Source of the DNA: an uncultured Flavobacteriaceae bacterium
Lineage (GTDB): Bacteria > Bacteroidota > Bacteroidia > Flavobacteriales > Flavobacteriaceae
Assembly: GCA_943789455.1 (NCBI GenBank)
Contig: CALSUE010000001.1
Coordinates: forward strand, 437,001-501,000
DNA length: 64,000 nucleotides
Direction of reading: 5' to 3'
The number at the start of each line of letters is the position of its first letter. The stretch's first letter is position 1. The notes below the pieces were generated by a model. It made no database searches. It was not told the DNA's origin and was given only the letters and a program-made list of their open reading frames with translations. The translations under genes were made by a program, and so were the position numbers. Positions 46,154 to 55,345 of the stretch are shown in pieces.

Positions 46154-47464
46154 ATGGCAAATAGTATCAAAGACCAAGAAGCTATTTTAGCAAAATTAAA
46201 TATCTATGAATTAAACCCAATGCAACTAGAGGCCATTGAGGCTATAAAAGAAAACAACAATATAATTTTGTTATCTCCTACAGGAACTGGGAAAACTCTT
46301 GCTTTTTCTTTACCACTTATAAATTCTTTAGATCCTGTATCTAAAGAGATTCAAGCATTGATATTAGTTCCATCAAGAGAATTAGCGATTCAAATTGAAC
46401 AAGTTATCAGATCTATGGGATCTGGTTTCAAGATAAATGCTGTTTATGGTGGTAGACCTATGGCTAAAGACAAGATAGAACTTAAACACTTACCGGCAAT
46501 TTTAATAGGAACACCAGGAAGAATTTCTGATCATTTTAGCAATAATCGATTCACTAAAAAGCATATTAAAACTATTGTACTAGACGAGTTTGATAAATCC
46601 TTAGAAGTAGGTTTCGAGTATGAGATGAGAGGTATTATTAATGAACTTCCTACAATCAGCAAAAGAATTTTAACTTCAGCAACACAAGGTGTTGAGATTC
46701 CTGATTTTGTTCAACTTAAAAAACCTAAAACAATTAATTATTTAGGCAATTCAGTTACAAAACTTCAAGTTAAAACAGTTATTTCTCCTGCAAAAAATAA
46801 GTTAAATACAGTATTACATTTATTAAATCATATTGGCAATCATCAAGGAATTATCTTTTGTAATCTTAAAGATAGTATTCAAAAGGTCAGCTCATTTTTA
46901 GAAAGTAAAAATATAAATCATGGGTGTTTTAATGGGGGAATGGAGCAAAAAGATAGAGAACGATCATTAATTAAATTTAGAAATGGCACCAATCAAATTT
47001 TAATTGCTACAGATTTAGCAGCAAGAGGAATCGATATTCCAGAAATGAAATACATTATTCATTATCAGCTTCCATTATCTAAAGAAGAATTTACACACAG
47101 AAATGGAAGAACTGCAAGAGTTTCTGCTAAAGGAACTGCATATGTTTTGAAATATAAAGAAGAGAAATTACCTGAATTTATCGGAACAGCACCCATAACA
47201 GACATTAGCATACAAGCCAAAAGAAAAGCGGCTTATTGGGAAACTTTATTCATTTCTGGAGGAAGGAAAGATAAAATCTCTAAAGGAGATATTGCAGGAA
47301 TGTTTTTTAAATTAGGAAATCTAACAAAGGATCAATTAGGGATTATAGAATTAAAACGTGATTGTGCTTTTGTTGCTGTACCTGTTTCTATTGCCAATAG
47401 ACTAGTGGAACAATTAAACAATACTAGATTAAAAAAGAAAAAAATTCGAATCTCAAAAATTTAA
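46154..47464 (+). CDS. Divergent DEAD-box helicase with DEFD motif
   Basis: 436 residues. Motifs: LSPTGTGKTLAF, VPSRELAIQ, GTPGRISDH, VLDEFDKSLEVGF (DEFD instead of DEAD), TSATQG, ATDLAARGID, HRNGRTARVSAKG (Asn instead of Ser in H-R-x-G-R). The C-terminal ~70 residues (KISKGDIAGMFFKLGNLTKDQLGIIELKRDCAFVAVP) form a DbpA-like RNA-binding domain. Five bp after the frameshifted helicase, hence one operon. Confidence 0.88.
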   Translation: MANSIKDQEAILAKLNIYELNPMQLEAIEAIKENNNIILLSPTGTGKTLAFSLPLINSLDPVSKEIQALILVPSRELAIQIEQVIRSMGSGFKINAVYGGRPMAKDKIELKHLPAILIGTPGRISDHFSNNRFTKKHIKTIVLDEFDKSLEVGFEYEMRGIINELPTISKRILTSATQGVEIPDFVQLKKPKTINYLGNSVTKLQVKTVISPAKNKLNTVLHLLNHIGNHQGIIFCNLKDSIQKVSSFLESKNINHGCFNGGMEQKDRERSLIKFRNGTNQILIATDLAARGIDIPEMKYIIHYQLPLSKEEFTHRNGRTARVSAKGTAYVLKYKEEKLPEFIGTAPITDISIQAKRKAAYWETLFISGGRKDKISKGDIAGMFFKLGNLTKDQLGIIELKRDCAFVAVPVSIANRLVEQLNNTRLKKKKIRISKI

Positions 47465-47612
47465 AATAAAATACCCGTTATTAAATTCTGTAATGCTTTA
47501 AAAAAGTAACAGTTTTTATAGACTTGTTAAGTTTATACAAAAATTACACTTTTTATTAGCGTCAAAACCAATTAGAGAAAACAAATAATTTTTTTTTAAT
47601 AAAGTAAATAGA

Positions 47613-47620
47613 TATCTTTG
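47613..47620 (+). promoter_or_regulatory. -7 box of the cold-shock-domain gene
   Basis: TATCTTTG (TAnnTTTG), 30 bp before the ATG. Confidence 0.5.
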
Positions 47621-47650
47621 AAAAAATAAAAAATCATTTTCAAATAACTA

Positions 47651-48106
47651 ATGGCAAAATCTCAACAAACTTTTAATAAGAGTGAAAAAGAAAAAAAGCG
47701 TTTAAAAAAACGTGAGGATAAACGTAAAAAAATGGAAGCTCGTAGAGCGGAAATAAAAGAGAATGGTAGTAAAGGAATTGAATTTGCTTACGTAGACCAC
47801 AACGGTAATTTAACAGATACGCCTCCAGATCCGTCATTAAAAGTTAAAATCAAAGCTAAAAATATAGAAATTAGCGTTCCTAAAATGACAGATGCTGATA
47901 AAGTTGACCCAGTTAGAAATGGTAAAGTTTCATTCTTTGATTCTTCAAAAGGATTTGGATTTATAATAGATACAGAAAATCAAGAGAAATACTTTACCCA
48001 TGTTAGTGGTATCATTGATCAAATAGCTGAAAATGATAAAGTTACTTTTGAGTTAGAAAAAGGAATGAAAGGTATGAATGCTGTAAAGGTTACTTTAAAA
48101 AAGTAA
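47651..48106 (+). CDS. Cold-shock-domain protein with basic N-terminal tail
   Basis: 151 residues. The first ~45 are very basic (NKSEKEKKRLKKREDKRKKM), a linker follows, and residues ~85-151 are a cold-shock OB fold with RNP1 KGFGFI and RNP2-like YFTHV. Binds single-stranded RNA/DNA. Larger than classic 70-residue Csp proteins. Lies next to two DEAD-box helicases, so a shared RNA-chaperone role is plausible. Ends at a strong terminator. Confidence 0.9.
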   Translation: MAKSQQTFNKSEKEKKRLKKREDKRKKMEARRAEIKENGSKGIEFAYVDHNGNLTDTPPDPSLKVKIKAKNIEISVPKMTDADKVDPVRNGKVSFFDSSKGFGFIIDTENQEKYFTHVSGIIDQIAENDKVTFELEKGMKGMNAVKVTLKK

Positions 48107-48125
48107 TGCTCTTCTAAGATACATT

Positions 48126-48160
48126 AAGGCTGTAAATATTTTATTTACAGCCTTTTTTTT
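48126..48160 (+). terminator. Intrinsic terminator after the cold-shock-domain gene
   Basis: AAGGCTGTAAAT-ATTTT-ATTTACAGCCTT, a 12-bp perfect stem with a 5-nt loop and a tail of eight T. The A/T ends may let it serve the convergent Rieske gene as well. Confidence 0.88.
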
Positions 48161-48201
48161 GTCTTATTACTAATTTTTTTGCAATTTAAAGTCAAGTTTT
48201 T

Positions 48202-49203
48202 CTATTCATATAACTCGTTCTTTTTCATAGCTCTACGGTAATTTAAAGCAACTGCATCAAACTTTAAATGGAGTTCTTCAGACAAGTCAAAAGGGACTTG
48301 AATAGGTCTTTGAGATTCAACAATACGCTTATCTTGATCAAAGATCACTTTTTCAAATTCTTGTAAAATGGTGTCTGGTTCATTAAAATTATAATTTCGT
48401 CCAATGATGCAAAACCCTCTACAAGCGTTTTTTGAAATAGGCTGTGAGGTGAAAAAATACACCATCCCTTTATTGCCACCCCACCCTAAACGAAGAACTA
48501 TAGTATAGGGCAAATGAAGTTCATAGACACTTTTTCGTTCAGGCTTAACTACATTATCATTTGCAAAAATGGGAAAATCATTACTATTTTTAGCCTCTGG
48601 TCTTACTATAGAGTAGTGTAATACTGAACCTTTTGTAGTAACCTTACATTCGGGTACTTCAGGACGTTTAGGATCCCCTAATAGCCCCGGATGAACCCAT
48701 GGGAAATGACCAAAATCTGTGAAATTTTCAACTTGTCTTGAACTATCACATTTCCAATTAAAAGGCCCTGTGTTTACAAGTTTCCAGTTCGTGTTTTCAA
48801 ATTCAGGAATAACAGGTAAATCAAACTCAGGATCTTCAAGAGCTACCCATATTATTCCAAACTTTTCTTGACAATGATATCTTGGTGTTTTTGCTTTTGA
48901 AGGTATCTCAATTTTTTTTGCCTGAGGTATTAATACACAGGCCCCCTTATTATTATATTGCCATGCGTGATAAGGGCATACTAGACAATCATTCTCAACC
49001 CAACCTAACGATAAGGCAGTTCCTCTGTGAATACATAAATCACGCATAGCATAAGGGGTGCCGTCTGAAGTTCTCCATATCACCACTGGTTCATCTAATA
49101 AAATGGTCCCAAAAGGTTTATCTGCTTTAATTTCTTGACTATAACCCACTGGATGCCAGCATGCATACAATTTCTTTGAAAATGATTTTGATTTAGAATC
49201 CAT
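48202..49203 (-). CDS. Rieske-type ring-hydroxylating oxygenase, large subunit
   Basis: 333 residues. The Rieske [2Fe-2S] site is CIHRGTALSLG ... CPYHAW (C-x-H ... C-x2-H, about residues 54-78). The mononuclear iron site is ENFTDFGHFPWVH (Glu/Asn-x2-Asp-x2-His-x4-His), as in the pheophorbide-a-oxygenase/vanillate-demethylase/oxygenase group. No small subunit or reductase gene is nearby, so it uses electron carriers encoded elsewhere. Substrate unknown. Confidence 0.9.
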   Translation of the reverse strand: MDSKSKSFSKKLYACWHPVGYSQEIKADKPFGTILLDEPVVIWRTSDGTPYAMRDLCIHRGTALSLGWVENDCLVCPYHAWQYNNKGACVLIPQAKKIEIPSKAKTPRYHCQEKFGIIWVALEDPEFDLPVIPEFENTNWKLVNTGPFNWKCDSSRQVENFTDFGHFPWVHPGLLGDPKRPEVPECKVTTKGSVLHYSIVRPEAKNSNDFPIFANDNVVKPERKSVYELHLPYTIVLRLGWGGNKGMVYFFTSQPISKNACRGFCIIGRNYNFNEPDTILQEFEKVIFDQDKRIVESQRPIQVPFDLSEELHLKFDAVALNYRRAMKKNELYE

Positions 49204-49325
49204 ATGTAAATATAATTATTACAAAACAACTTTCTTATACTAAAATATAATCCTGTAATTTATTAAATTAAAAGCAAGTATATATTTTCATTTTTTTATA
49301 TATTGTAGTTCAAAATATTTAAAAG

Positions 49326-52300
49326 ATGAGAAAACTAACTACACTACTTTCAATGTTAATTTGTTTTTTTTCAGCTGACTTTAGTGCATTAGCTCAAAAA
49401 TCAAATCCTAATTTATTTGGAGGATTAAAATTTAGAAATATTGGTCCAGCAATGACCTCAGGAAGAATTGCTGATATTGCTATTCATCCAGACAATGAAA
49501 ATGTTTGGTATGTAGCCGTGGGTTCTGGAGGTGTTTGGAAAACTAATAATTCAGGTACCACTTGGAAAGCGATTTTTGAGAATCAAAAAGTATATTCTAC
49601 AGGTTGTATAACAATAGACCCAAATAATCCAAGTACTATTTGGTTGGGTACTGGAGAAAATGTAGGTGGTAGACATGCCGGATTTGGTGATGGTATTTAT
49701 GTTAGTCATAATGATGGTAAATCGTGGAAAAACATGGGTTTAGCAAATTCTGAGCATTTATCAAAAATTATAGTTCACCCTGAGAATTCAGATGTAATTT
49801 GGGTAGCTTCTCAAGGGCCCTTATGGAGTAAAGGAGGAGATAGAGGTGTATATAAAACAATAAATGGTGGAAAAACATGGAATCGTACCCTAGGAGATTC
49901 TGAATGGGTTGGAGCCACAGACTTACTCATAGATCCATCTAATCCAGATGTTTTGTATGCAGCAACATGGCAGAGACATAGAACTGTTGCTGGGTATCTT
50001 GGAGGAGGTCCAGGATCTGGATTGCACAAAAGTACTGACGGTGGTGAAACTTGGAAAGCCTTAAAAAATGGAATTCCAAATTCGAATTTAGGGAAAATAG
50101 GGTTGGCAATGTCTCCTTTTAATTCAAATGTTATTTATGCAGCCATAGAGTTAGATAGAACTAAAGGAGGTTTTTTTATGTCCTCAAATGGAGGGCAAAC
50201 ATGGAGTAAACAATCTGATGCTGTTGCAGGTGGAACAGGACCTCACTATTATCAAGAAATTATTGCATCTCCTCATCATGAGGGCACGATTTATTTTATG
50301 AATAACAGTGCTTTAGAATCAAAAAATCACGGAAAGACTTTTGAAAGAATGCGTCGTTCTAATCAACATAGCGATAGTCATGCTCTTGTTTTTAAAAAAT
50401 CAGATCCTAATTATCTTTTGATTGGAACAGATGGAGGTTTATATGAAAGTTTTGATGGAACTAAAAGCTGGAAATATGTTCGAAATTTACCGATTACTCA
50501 ATATTTTAAAATAGCAGTAGATGATGCAAAACCTTTTTATAATGTCTATGGTGGAACACAAGATAATGGGTCTCATGGAGGACCTTCTAGAACCATTAGT
50601 TCAGATGGTATAGCCAGTGCTGATTGGTGGAAAACTCTTGGTGCTGATGGTGCACAAACAGCAACAGAACCTGGAAATCCAGACATTTCTTATGGAGAAT
50701 TTCAGCAAGGAGCTTTATGGAGAATAGATAGTAAAACTAAAGAAACTGTATTCATTCAACCCCAAGCTAGAGAAGGTGATTCGTATGAAAGGTTTAATTG
50801 GGATGCACCAATTCTAGTAAGTTCTCACAACTCAAAACGTTTATATTTTGCATCTCAAAGAGTATGGAAATCTGACAATAGAGGTGATGGTTGGGAGCCT
50901 ATATCATCTGATTTAACATTAAATCAAGAAAGAATGAATTTCCCCTATTATGACAAGACCCAAAGTTGGGATAATGCATGGGATGTGGGAGCAATGTCAA
51001 ACTATAATACCATTACTTCATTAGCTGAATCACCCAAACAAGAGGGATTATTGTATGCAGGAACAGATGATGGGTTAATTCAGGTAACAGAAGATGAGGG
51101 AGGAACTTGGAAAAAAATAGTATTAAATTCTGTAAAAGGACTTCCAAACACTCCTTTTGTAAATGATGTACGAGCAGATCTTTTTGATGCCAATGTTGTG
51201 TATGCAGCATTAGATAATCATAAATATGGCGACTATAGTCCTTATATAATTAAAAGTACAGACAAAGGAAAATCTTGGAAAATAATCAATGGAGATTTAC
51301 CCAATAAACTTCTAATTTGGAGACTGGTACAAGATCATGTTAATAAAAATTTATTATTTGCGGCTACCGAGTTTGGAGTTTATTTTACAACTAATGGAGG
51401 AAAAAACTGGGTAAAATTAAAAGGGGGAATGCCAACTATTCCTATTAGAGACATTAAAATTCAAAGAAGTGAAAACGATTTGGTTGCGGGTTCTTTTGGT
51501 AGAGGGATATTCATTCTAGATGATATTTCTCCTTTACGTACTTTCAATAAAAATATGATGTCTAGCGAAGCAACTATGTTTCCTGTAAAAAAAGCACATT
51601 GGTATAGACAATCTAGCAGAGTGGGAAGCCAAGGTGATGCTGAATGGATAGCCAAGAACCCTCCTTTTGGTGCAAATTTCACTTATTTTATGCCAAATAA
51701 AATTAACTCAAAAAAGGAGATAAGAAGAACAAAAGAGAAAAAAGGAAATACTCAATTTCCTGGATGGAGTGCTCTTGAAGAGGAGGGTAGAGAAAATGGA
51801 CCATCTATTATGCTCGTTATTAAAGATAGTAACGGCAATGTAGTTAATACTATTAAAGGAACCAATAGAAAAGGATTTAATAGAGTTAATTGGAGATTAA
51901 ATTACCCTAGTAAAAGAGGTGAACGTCTTCAATCATCTACTAGAAGAGGATTTAATAGAGGAGGGGGTATTATGGTAACACCAGGTACTTATTCTGTTAC
52001 CCTTGAAAAAAGAATTAATGGAATGCATACAACATTACAAGGTCCTGTGAATTTTGAAGTAGTGCCCTTATTTGAGGGAGCATTGCCAAGAAAATCTAAT
52101 CAAGTGATAAATGATTTTAGAGAGGCTGTAATTGCTTTCCAACAAGATTTAACTTCTACTAATATTTCATTATCTAAGAGTTTGAAAACTACGAATGCAA
52201 TGTTAAGAGCATTAAATAAAGCTTCAAGACCAACTAAAGAATTATTTAAAAAATTAAATGACACAAGAATAACATTGTTAAACATTGATAAAGAACTTCA

Positions 52301-52562
52301 GGGCAATAGTATTAAAGATGAAATTGGTGAGCGATCTAATCCAACCGCTAGTGATGGAGGTTCTTTGGGGTGGACCGCTTTTGGAAACACCTATGGTCCA
52401 ACAGATGAGCATATGAGATTACTCAATAGAGTTAAAAGTCAACTTAAAAAAGTTAAAAAACAATTATATCCTATAGTTAACTCAACGTTACCTATACTCA
52501 GAAATGAGCTTATAAAAACAGGAGCTCCTTGGATAGAAGGACAGGGGCTTATTAAAGACTAA
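49326..52562 (+). CDS. Exported BNR/sortilin-like beta-propeller protein
   Basis: 1078 residues. Signal peptide (LLSMLICFFSADFSALAQ). Residues ~25-760 consist of many BNR/Asp-box repeats (S-x-D-x-G-x-T-W: KTNNSGTTWK, VSHNDGKSWKN, KTINGGKTWNR, KSTDGGETWKA, MSSNGGQTWSK, KSTDKGKSWKI, FTTNGGKNWVK), in the style of the VPS10/sortilin propeller. The C-terminal ~300 residues combine a beta-sandwich (GNVVNTIKGTNRKGFNRVNWRLNYP) and a helical coiled region. Asp boxes are structural and do not prove sialidase activity; a peptide- or glycan-binding periplasmic role is inferred. Confidence 0.85.
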   Translation: MRKLTTLLSMLICFFSADFSALAQKSNPNLFGGLKFRNIGPAMTSGRIADIAIHPDNENVWYVAVGSGGVWKTNNSGTTWKAIFENQKVYSTGCITIDPNNPSTIWLGTGENVGGRHAGFGDGIYVSHNDGKSWKNMGLANSEHLSKIIVHPENSDVIWVASQGPLWSKGGDRGVYKTINGGKTWNRTLGDSEWVGATDLLIDPSNPDVLYAATWQRHRTVAGYLGGGPGSGLHKSTDGGETWKALKNGIPNSNLGKIGLAMSPFNSNVIYAAIELDRTKGGFFMSSNGGQTWSKQSDAVAGGTGPHYYQEIIASPHHEGTIYFMNNSALESKNHGKTFERMRRSNQHSDSHALVFKKSDPNYLLIGTDGGLYESFDGTKSWKYVRNLPITQYFKIAVDDAKPFYNVYGGTQDNGSHGGPSRTISSDGIASADWWKTLGADGAQTATEPGNPDISYGEFQQGALWRIDSKTKETVFIQPQAREGDSYERFNWDAPILVSSHNSKRLYFASQRVWKSDNRGDGWEPISSDLTLNQERMNFPYYDKTQSWDNAWDVGAMSNYNTITSLAESPKQEGLLYAGTDDGLIQVTEDEGGTWKKIVLNSVKGLPNTPFVNDVRADLFDANVVYAALDNHKYGDYSPYIIKSTDKGKSWKIINGDLPNKLLIWRLVQDHVNKNLLFAATEFGVYFTTNGGKNWVKLKGGMPTIPIRDIKIQRSENDLVAGSFGRGIFILDDISPLRTFNKNMMSSEATMFPVKKAHWYRQSSRVGSQGDAEWIAKNPPFGANFTYFMPNKINSKKEIRRTKEKKGNTQFPGWSALEEEGRENGPSIMLVIKDSNGNVVNTIKGTNRKGFNRVNWRLNYPSKRGERLQSSTRRGFNRGGGIMVTPGTYSVTLEKRINGMHTTLQGPVNFEVVPLFEGALPRKSNQVINDFREAVIAFQQDLTSTNISLSKSLKTTNAMLRALNKASRPTKELFKKLNDTRITLLNIDKELQGNSIKDEIGERSNPTASDGGSLGWTAFGNTYGPTDEHMRLLNRVKSQLKKVKKQLYPIVNSTLPILRNELIKTGAPWIEGQGLIKD

Positions 52563-52631
52563 TTATAAAGTTTAAGAGCCTCTTAAATTGAGATTATTAA
52601 AGTTTATAAATAAATTTACACATCAAAACTT

Positions 52632-53009
52632 ATGGAAATTCAAGAATACATCATCATTGCATTAAAAATAATAGTTGGAATAAGTATTATAAATGTCTGG
52701 TTAATTCAACCTAACAAGCCATCGATATGGAGAGGGGGAGATGCGACTACTATTACTGAAGAATTTAATGTTTATGGATTGTCAAATACATTTTACAAAA
52801 TTATTTTTGTAATTAAAGTAGGATTAGCAATTTTACTGTTACTTTCAATTAAGTATGATTTTCTAACACTGTATAGTGGTATTGGTCTGGCAACACTTCT
52901 AGGTGGGTCGATATTAATGCACGTTAAAATAAAAGATCCATTATTTAAGTCATTCCCTGCATTATTGTTTATGATAATGAATTTAGCTATACTTTATTTA
53001 TCGCTTTAA
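52632..53009 (+). CDS. DoxX-like four-TM membrane protein
   Basis: 125 residues, four hydrophobic helices. The third-to-fourth helix block HVKIKDPLFKSFPALLFMIMNL matches the neighbouring minus-strand protein (RLKIKDSFIQSFPSFGFAVLNL), so the two are paralogues. Conserved-looking WLIQPNKPSIWRGGDATTITEEF loop after helix 1. DoxX-fold family proteins sit in respiratory or redox membranes; function unknown. Confidence 0.7.
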   Translation: MEIQEYIIIALKIIVGISIINVWLIQPNKPSIWRGGDATTITEEFNVYGLSNTFYKIIFVIKVGLAILLLLSIKYDFLTLYSGIGLATLLGGSILMHVKIKDPLFKSFPALLFMIMNLAILYLSL

Positions 53010-53356
53010 AAATAAGTTGAAAAGGTTTTAATTGCAATAAAAAGATTAAGCACAGCAAAACCAAAAGAAGGAAAAGATTGTATAAAACTATCTTTAATTT
53101 TTAATCTAACTATAAAGCCTCCCAACATCAATAAAAACAAGCCAATTGATGCTAAAAACAAGATTATTGTATTGTAATATAATCCTAGCAGTAAGCCAAA
53201 TGCACCACATAACTGAAGAAATCCGGTAAGTTTTCTGAAACCAGGTAAATTATAGCGATCAAACTCTGTTTTTATGAACTCAGAATAAAAACAATTGAGC
53301 CCAAAATAAACAAAAGCTACTCCAGAAAACCATATGAATGCGGAAAGTAAATCCAA
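53006..53356 (-). CDS. DoxX family membrane protein
   Basis: 116 residues, four hydrophobic segments; YNLPGFRKLTGFLQLCGAFGLLLGL resembles the DoxX family R-x-(L/V)-x-G-x-x-(E/Q) helix. Paralogue of the plus-strand neighbour, with which it overlaps by 4 bp tail to tail. Confidence 0.75.
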   Translation of the reverse strand: MDLLSAFIWFSGVAFVYFGLNCFYSEFIKTEFDRYNLPGFRKLTGFLQLCGAFGLLLGLYYNTIILFLASIGLFLLMLGGFIVRLKIKDSFIQSFPSFGFAVLNLFIAIKTFSTYF

Positions 53357-53440
53357 TGTGTGTTTTTAAAAATTAATAAGTACAAATTAATAACTCAACA
53401 TAGCTCTTAACCATGATTTATAAGTTAATAAATTAAGTAA

Positions 53441-53851
53441 TTACTCTGTTTTTGTTCCTTGATTCATTTCCATTTCATGGTCATATTGACAACATCCAGG
53501 CAAACTATTATAAGCATCAAGATTACCTAACACTTTTTCTGTATCATAGCCAGATGCTGCAATTGCATCATGAATTGACATTTCATTCATGGAAGAACTA
53601 TCATAAGAAACTACTATTGTTTTTTGATCAACATTCCAAGATGCTGATGAAACTCCATCTAGATTAGTAGCTGCTTTTTCAATGGTAGTCTTACACATTC
53701 CACAATTACCCCTTACACCAAATGAAATTTCTTTTGGGGTTATTTCTTTTGAGACTTCTGAAGTAGTTGAAGTTTGGTTTTTTGATTTATTCGAGCAACT
53801 TGTTAAACTAATTGCCAAAAGAAAAATGAAACTTAAGATTATATTTTTCAT
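53441..53851 (-). CDS. Heavy-metal-associated (HMA) domain lipoprotein
   Basis: 136 residues. Lipoprotein signal ending SLTSC. A ferredoxin-like HMA domain follows (FGVRGNCGMCKTTIEKAATNLDGVSSASWNV) with the metal site G-N-C-G-M-C (C-x2-C). An extra metal-binding-looking tail PGCCQYDHEMEMNQG follows the domain (Cys-Cys, His, Met). Binds Cu(I) or another soft metal at the envelope. Comparable proteins occur in copper and mercury handling. Confidence 0.87.
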   Translation of the reverse strand: MKNIILSFIFLLAISLTSCSNKSKNQTSTTSEVSKEITPKEISFGVRGNCGMCKTTIEKAATNLDGVSSASWNVDQKTIVVSYDSSSMNEMSIHDAIAASGYDTEKVLGNLDAYNSLPGCCQYDHEMEMNQGTKTE

Positions 53852-54045
53852 GATTTAAAATTTAATTATTGTTATTTAAGATTGTTATAATTTATTAAAT
53901 GTAAATGTACTACAATGTCTCTAATAATATGAATTACAAAATAAAAGTAAACAGATTAAAGATACAAATTAACAAATAAATTAAGAGAATTGGCCTAAAA
54001 ATAAACCTATAGTAATTATTACTATCAAAAGATATAATTTAAGAG

Positions 54046-54053
54046 TATATTTG
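54046..54053 (+). promoter_or_regulatory. -7 box of the CDP-alcohol phosphotransferase gene
   Basis: TATATTTG (TAnnTTTG), 47 bp before the ATG. The rest of the 53852-54100 gap holds no gene I can support. Confidence 0.5.
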
Positions 54054-54100
54054 ACATGTAAAAATCTGGTATATTCCGCATTACGATTTTTTTTTCTTTC

Positions 54101-54865
54101 ATGTCTAAGTTACCAAAAGAACACCAATTCATAGATCTTTCAGATTACGGAAGACCTATAGCAAAGTTAATAGCTAATTCATTAAAAAACACATCTTTTA
54201 CTCCAATTCATGTAACGATAGCTTTTATAATTTCAGGTTGTATTGCTATTTATTGTATGATAATGGGATATTATTGGTTAGCAGCATTTTTTTTAATCTT
54301 CAAATCTATTTTAGATGCTGCAGACGGTGAACTTGCTCGTGTAAAACAAAGACCATCCTATACAGGAAGATATTTAGATTCAGTTGCAGATATTATACTA
54401 AACGCCTTGTTTTTAAGTTCTATTTGGTATATAACTACTATTTCTTTTTGGTTTTGTCTTTTGGCATTTGTTGGTTTACAATTGCAGGGTACGTTATACA
54501 ACTACTATTATGTAATACTAAGAAATAGGTTTGATGGAGATACTACCAGTAGGGTATTTGAAGATAAAACACCTATCGCTTTGGATGGTGAAAAACAACA
54601 ACACGTCACTATACTTTTTAGTTTATATAAATTATTATATGGTGTATTTGATAAAGTTATTTACACCTTAGATAAAAATGCTGATAAAGGAATAATATTG
54701 CCAAACTGGTTAATGACTAGCGTTTCTACTTTTGGATTAGGATTTCAGTTGTTGGTAATTGCTATACTTCTAGTTTTGGGATTAAAAGCTATGATAATTC
54801 CTTTCTTTTTGTTGTATACATTTATGATTTTTGTATTTGTAGGTATTCGGAAGATATTTTATTAA
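54101..54865 (+). CDS. CDP-alcohol phosphotransferase
   Basis: 254 residues, about six membrane helices. Complete catalytic signature DAADGELARVKQRPSYTGRYLDSVAD (D-x2-D-G-x2-A-R-x8-G-x3-D-x3-D), which binds Mg2+ and the CDP-alcohol. Transfers a phosphoalcohol to an acceptor in phospholipid or glycolipid synthesis; the acceptor is not evident. The catalytic block is near the N-terminus, as in related PgsA/CdsA-independent enzymes. Confidence 0.88.
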   Translation: MSKLPKEHQFIDLSDYGRPIAKLIANSLKNTSFTPIHVTIAFIISGCIAIYCMIMGYYWLAAFFLIFKSILDAADGELARVKQRPSYTGRYLDSVADIILNALFLSSIWYITTISFWFCLLAFVGLQLQGTLYNYYYVILRNRFDGDTTSRVFEDKTPIALDGEKQQHVTILFSLYKLLYGVFDKVIYTLDKNADKGIILPNWLMTSVSTFGLGFQLLVIAILLVLGLKAMIIPFFLLYTFMIFVFVGIRKIFY

Positions 54866-54886
54866 AAAATATTATTCTTGTTATTT

Positions 54887-55267
54887 TTAAGTCAAACATT
54901 CATCACATTGACCTTGAATTAAAAACTGTGCTAAGTCAATTTTTCTATTAGGAATTTTAGGAAGAGTAATATTAATAGATAAACAATCAACTTTTCCACA
55001 ATCTAAACATTGAAAATGTGGATGAACATCACTATGGTTATCAGCAGTGCATCCATTACATTTTGCATACCATTTTAGTCCATTTTTACCAAGAAAAGAA
55101 TGCAATACACCATCGTCTTCAAGTTTATCTAATACTCGATAGATGGTAGTTTTGTTAAATTTTGAGTTAAGTCGAGTAATTAATTCTGTTACTGAAATAG
55201 CAGATGAATTTTTATTAAACTCATTAAGAAGAGTTTTCACAGACTTAGTTTTTCTTATAATTCCCAT
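54887..55267 (-). CDS. Fur-family metalloregulator (probably Zur-like)
   Basis: 126 residues from ATG 55267; ATG 55288 would add seven residues but lies inside the promoter palindrome. Winged helix (NKTTIYRVLDKLEDDGVLHSF) followed by the Fur dimerisation domain: HPHFQCLDCGKVDCL (regulatory His/Cys) and a C-terminal C-x2-C (QCDECLT) that make the structural zinc site. Shorter than typical Fur, with Asn-rich N-terminus. Divergent from a MerC-domain gene, sharing an operator-like palindrome, so probably autoregulated and regulating that gene. Confidence 0.87.
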   Translation of the reverse strand: MGIIRKTKSVKTLLNEFNKNSSAISVTELITRLNSKFNKTTIYRVLDKLEDDGVLHSFLGKNGLKWYAKCNGCTADNHSDVHPHFQCLDCGKVDCLSINITLPKIPNRKIDLAQFLIQGQCDECLT

Positions 55268-55271
55268 AAAA

Positions 55272-55279
55272 CAAATATA
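55272..55279 (-). promoter_or_regulatory. -7 box of the Fur-family gene
   Basis: On the minus strand it reads TATATTTG. Its 3' end lies 4 nt before the ATG at 55267, so the transcript would be leaderless. Confidence 0.5.
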
Positions 55280-55280
55280 A

Positions 55281-55295
55281 TGCAACATAGTTGCA
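55281..55295. promoter_or_regulatory. Palindromic operator between the Fur-family and merC-like genes
   Basis: TGCAAC-ATA-GTTGCA, a perfect 6-3-6 inverted repeat; one step further out it extends to 9-3-9 with a single mismatch. It abuts the Fur-gene -7 box and lies 17 bp from that of the divergent gene, well placed to repress both. Confidence 0.65.
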
Positions 55296-55311
55296 ATAAA
55301 AAAAAATTATT

Positions 55312-55319
55312 TATTTTTG
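55312..55319 (+). promoter_or_regulatory. -7 box of the MerC-domain gene
   Basis: TATTTTTG (TAnnTTTG), 26 bp before the ATG. Confidence 0.5.
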
Positions 55320-55345
55320 TAATTATTTTTTACAAAAAAATATAG

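Noticed and set aside
52568..52590. Inverted repeat TTTAAGA/TCTTAAA after the BNR protein gene
   Set aside because: Only 7 bp, AT-rich and without T run.
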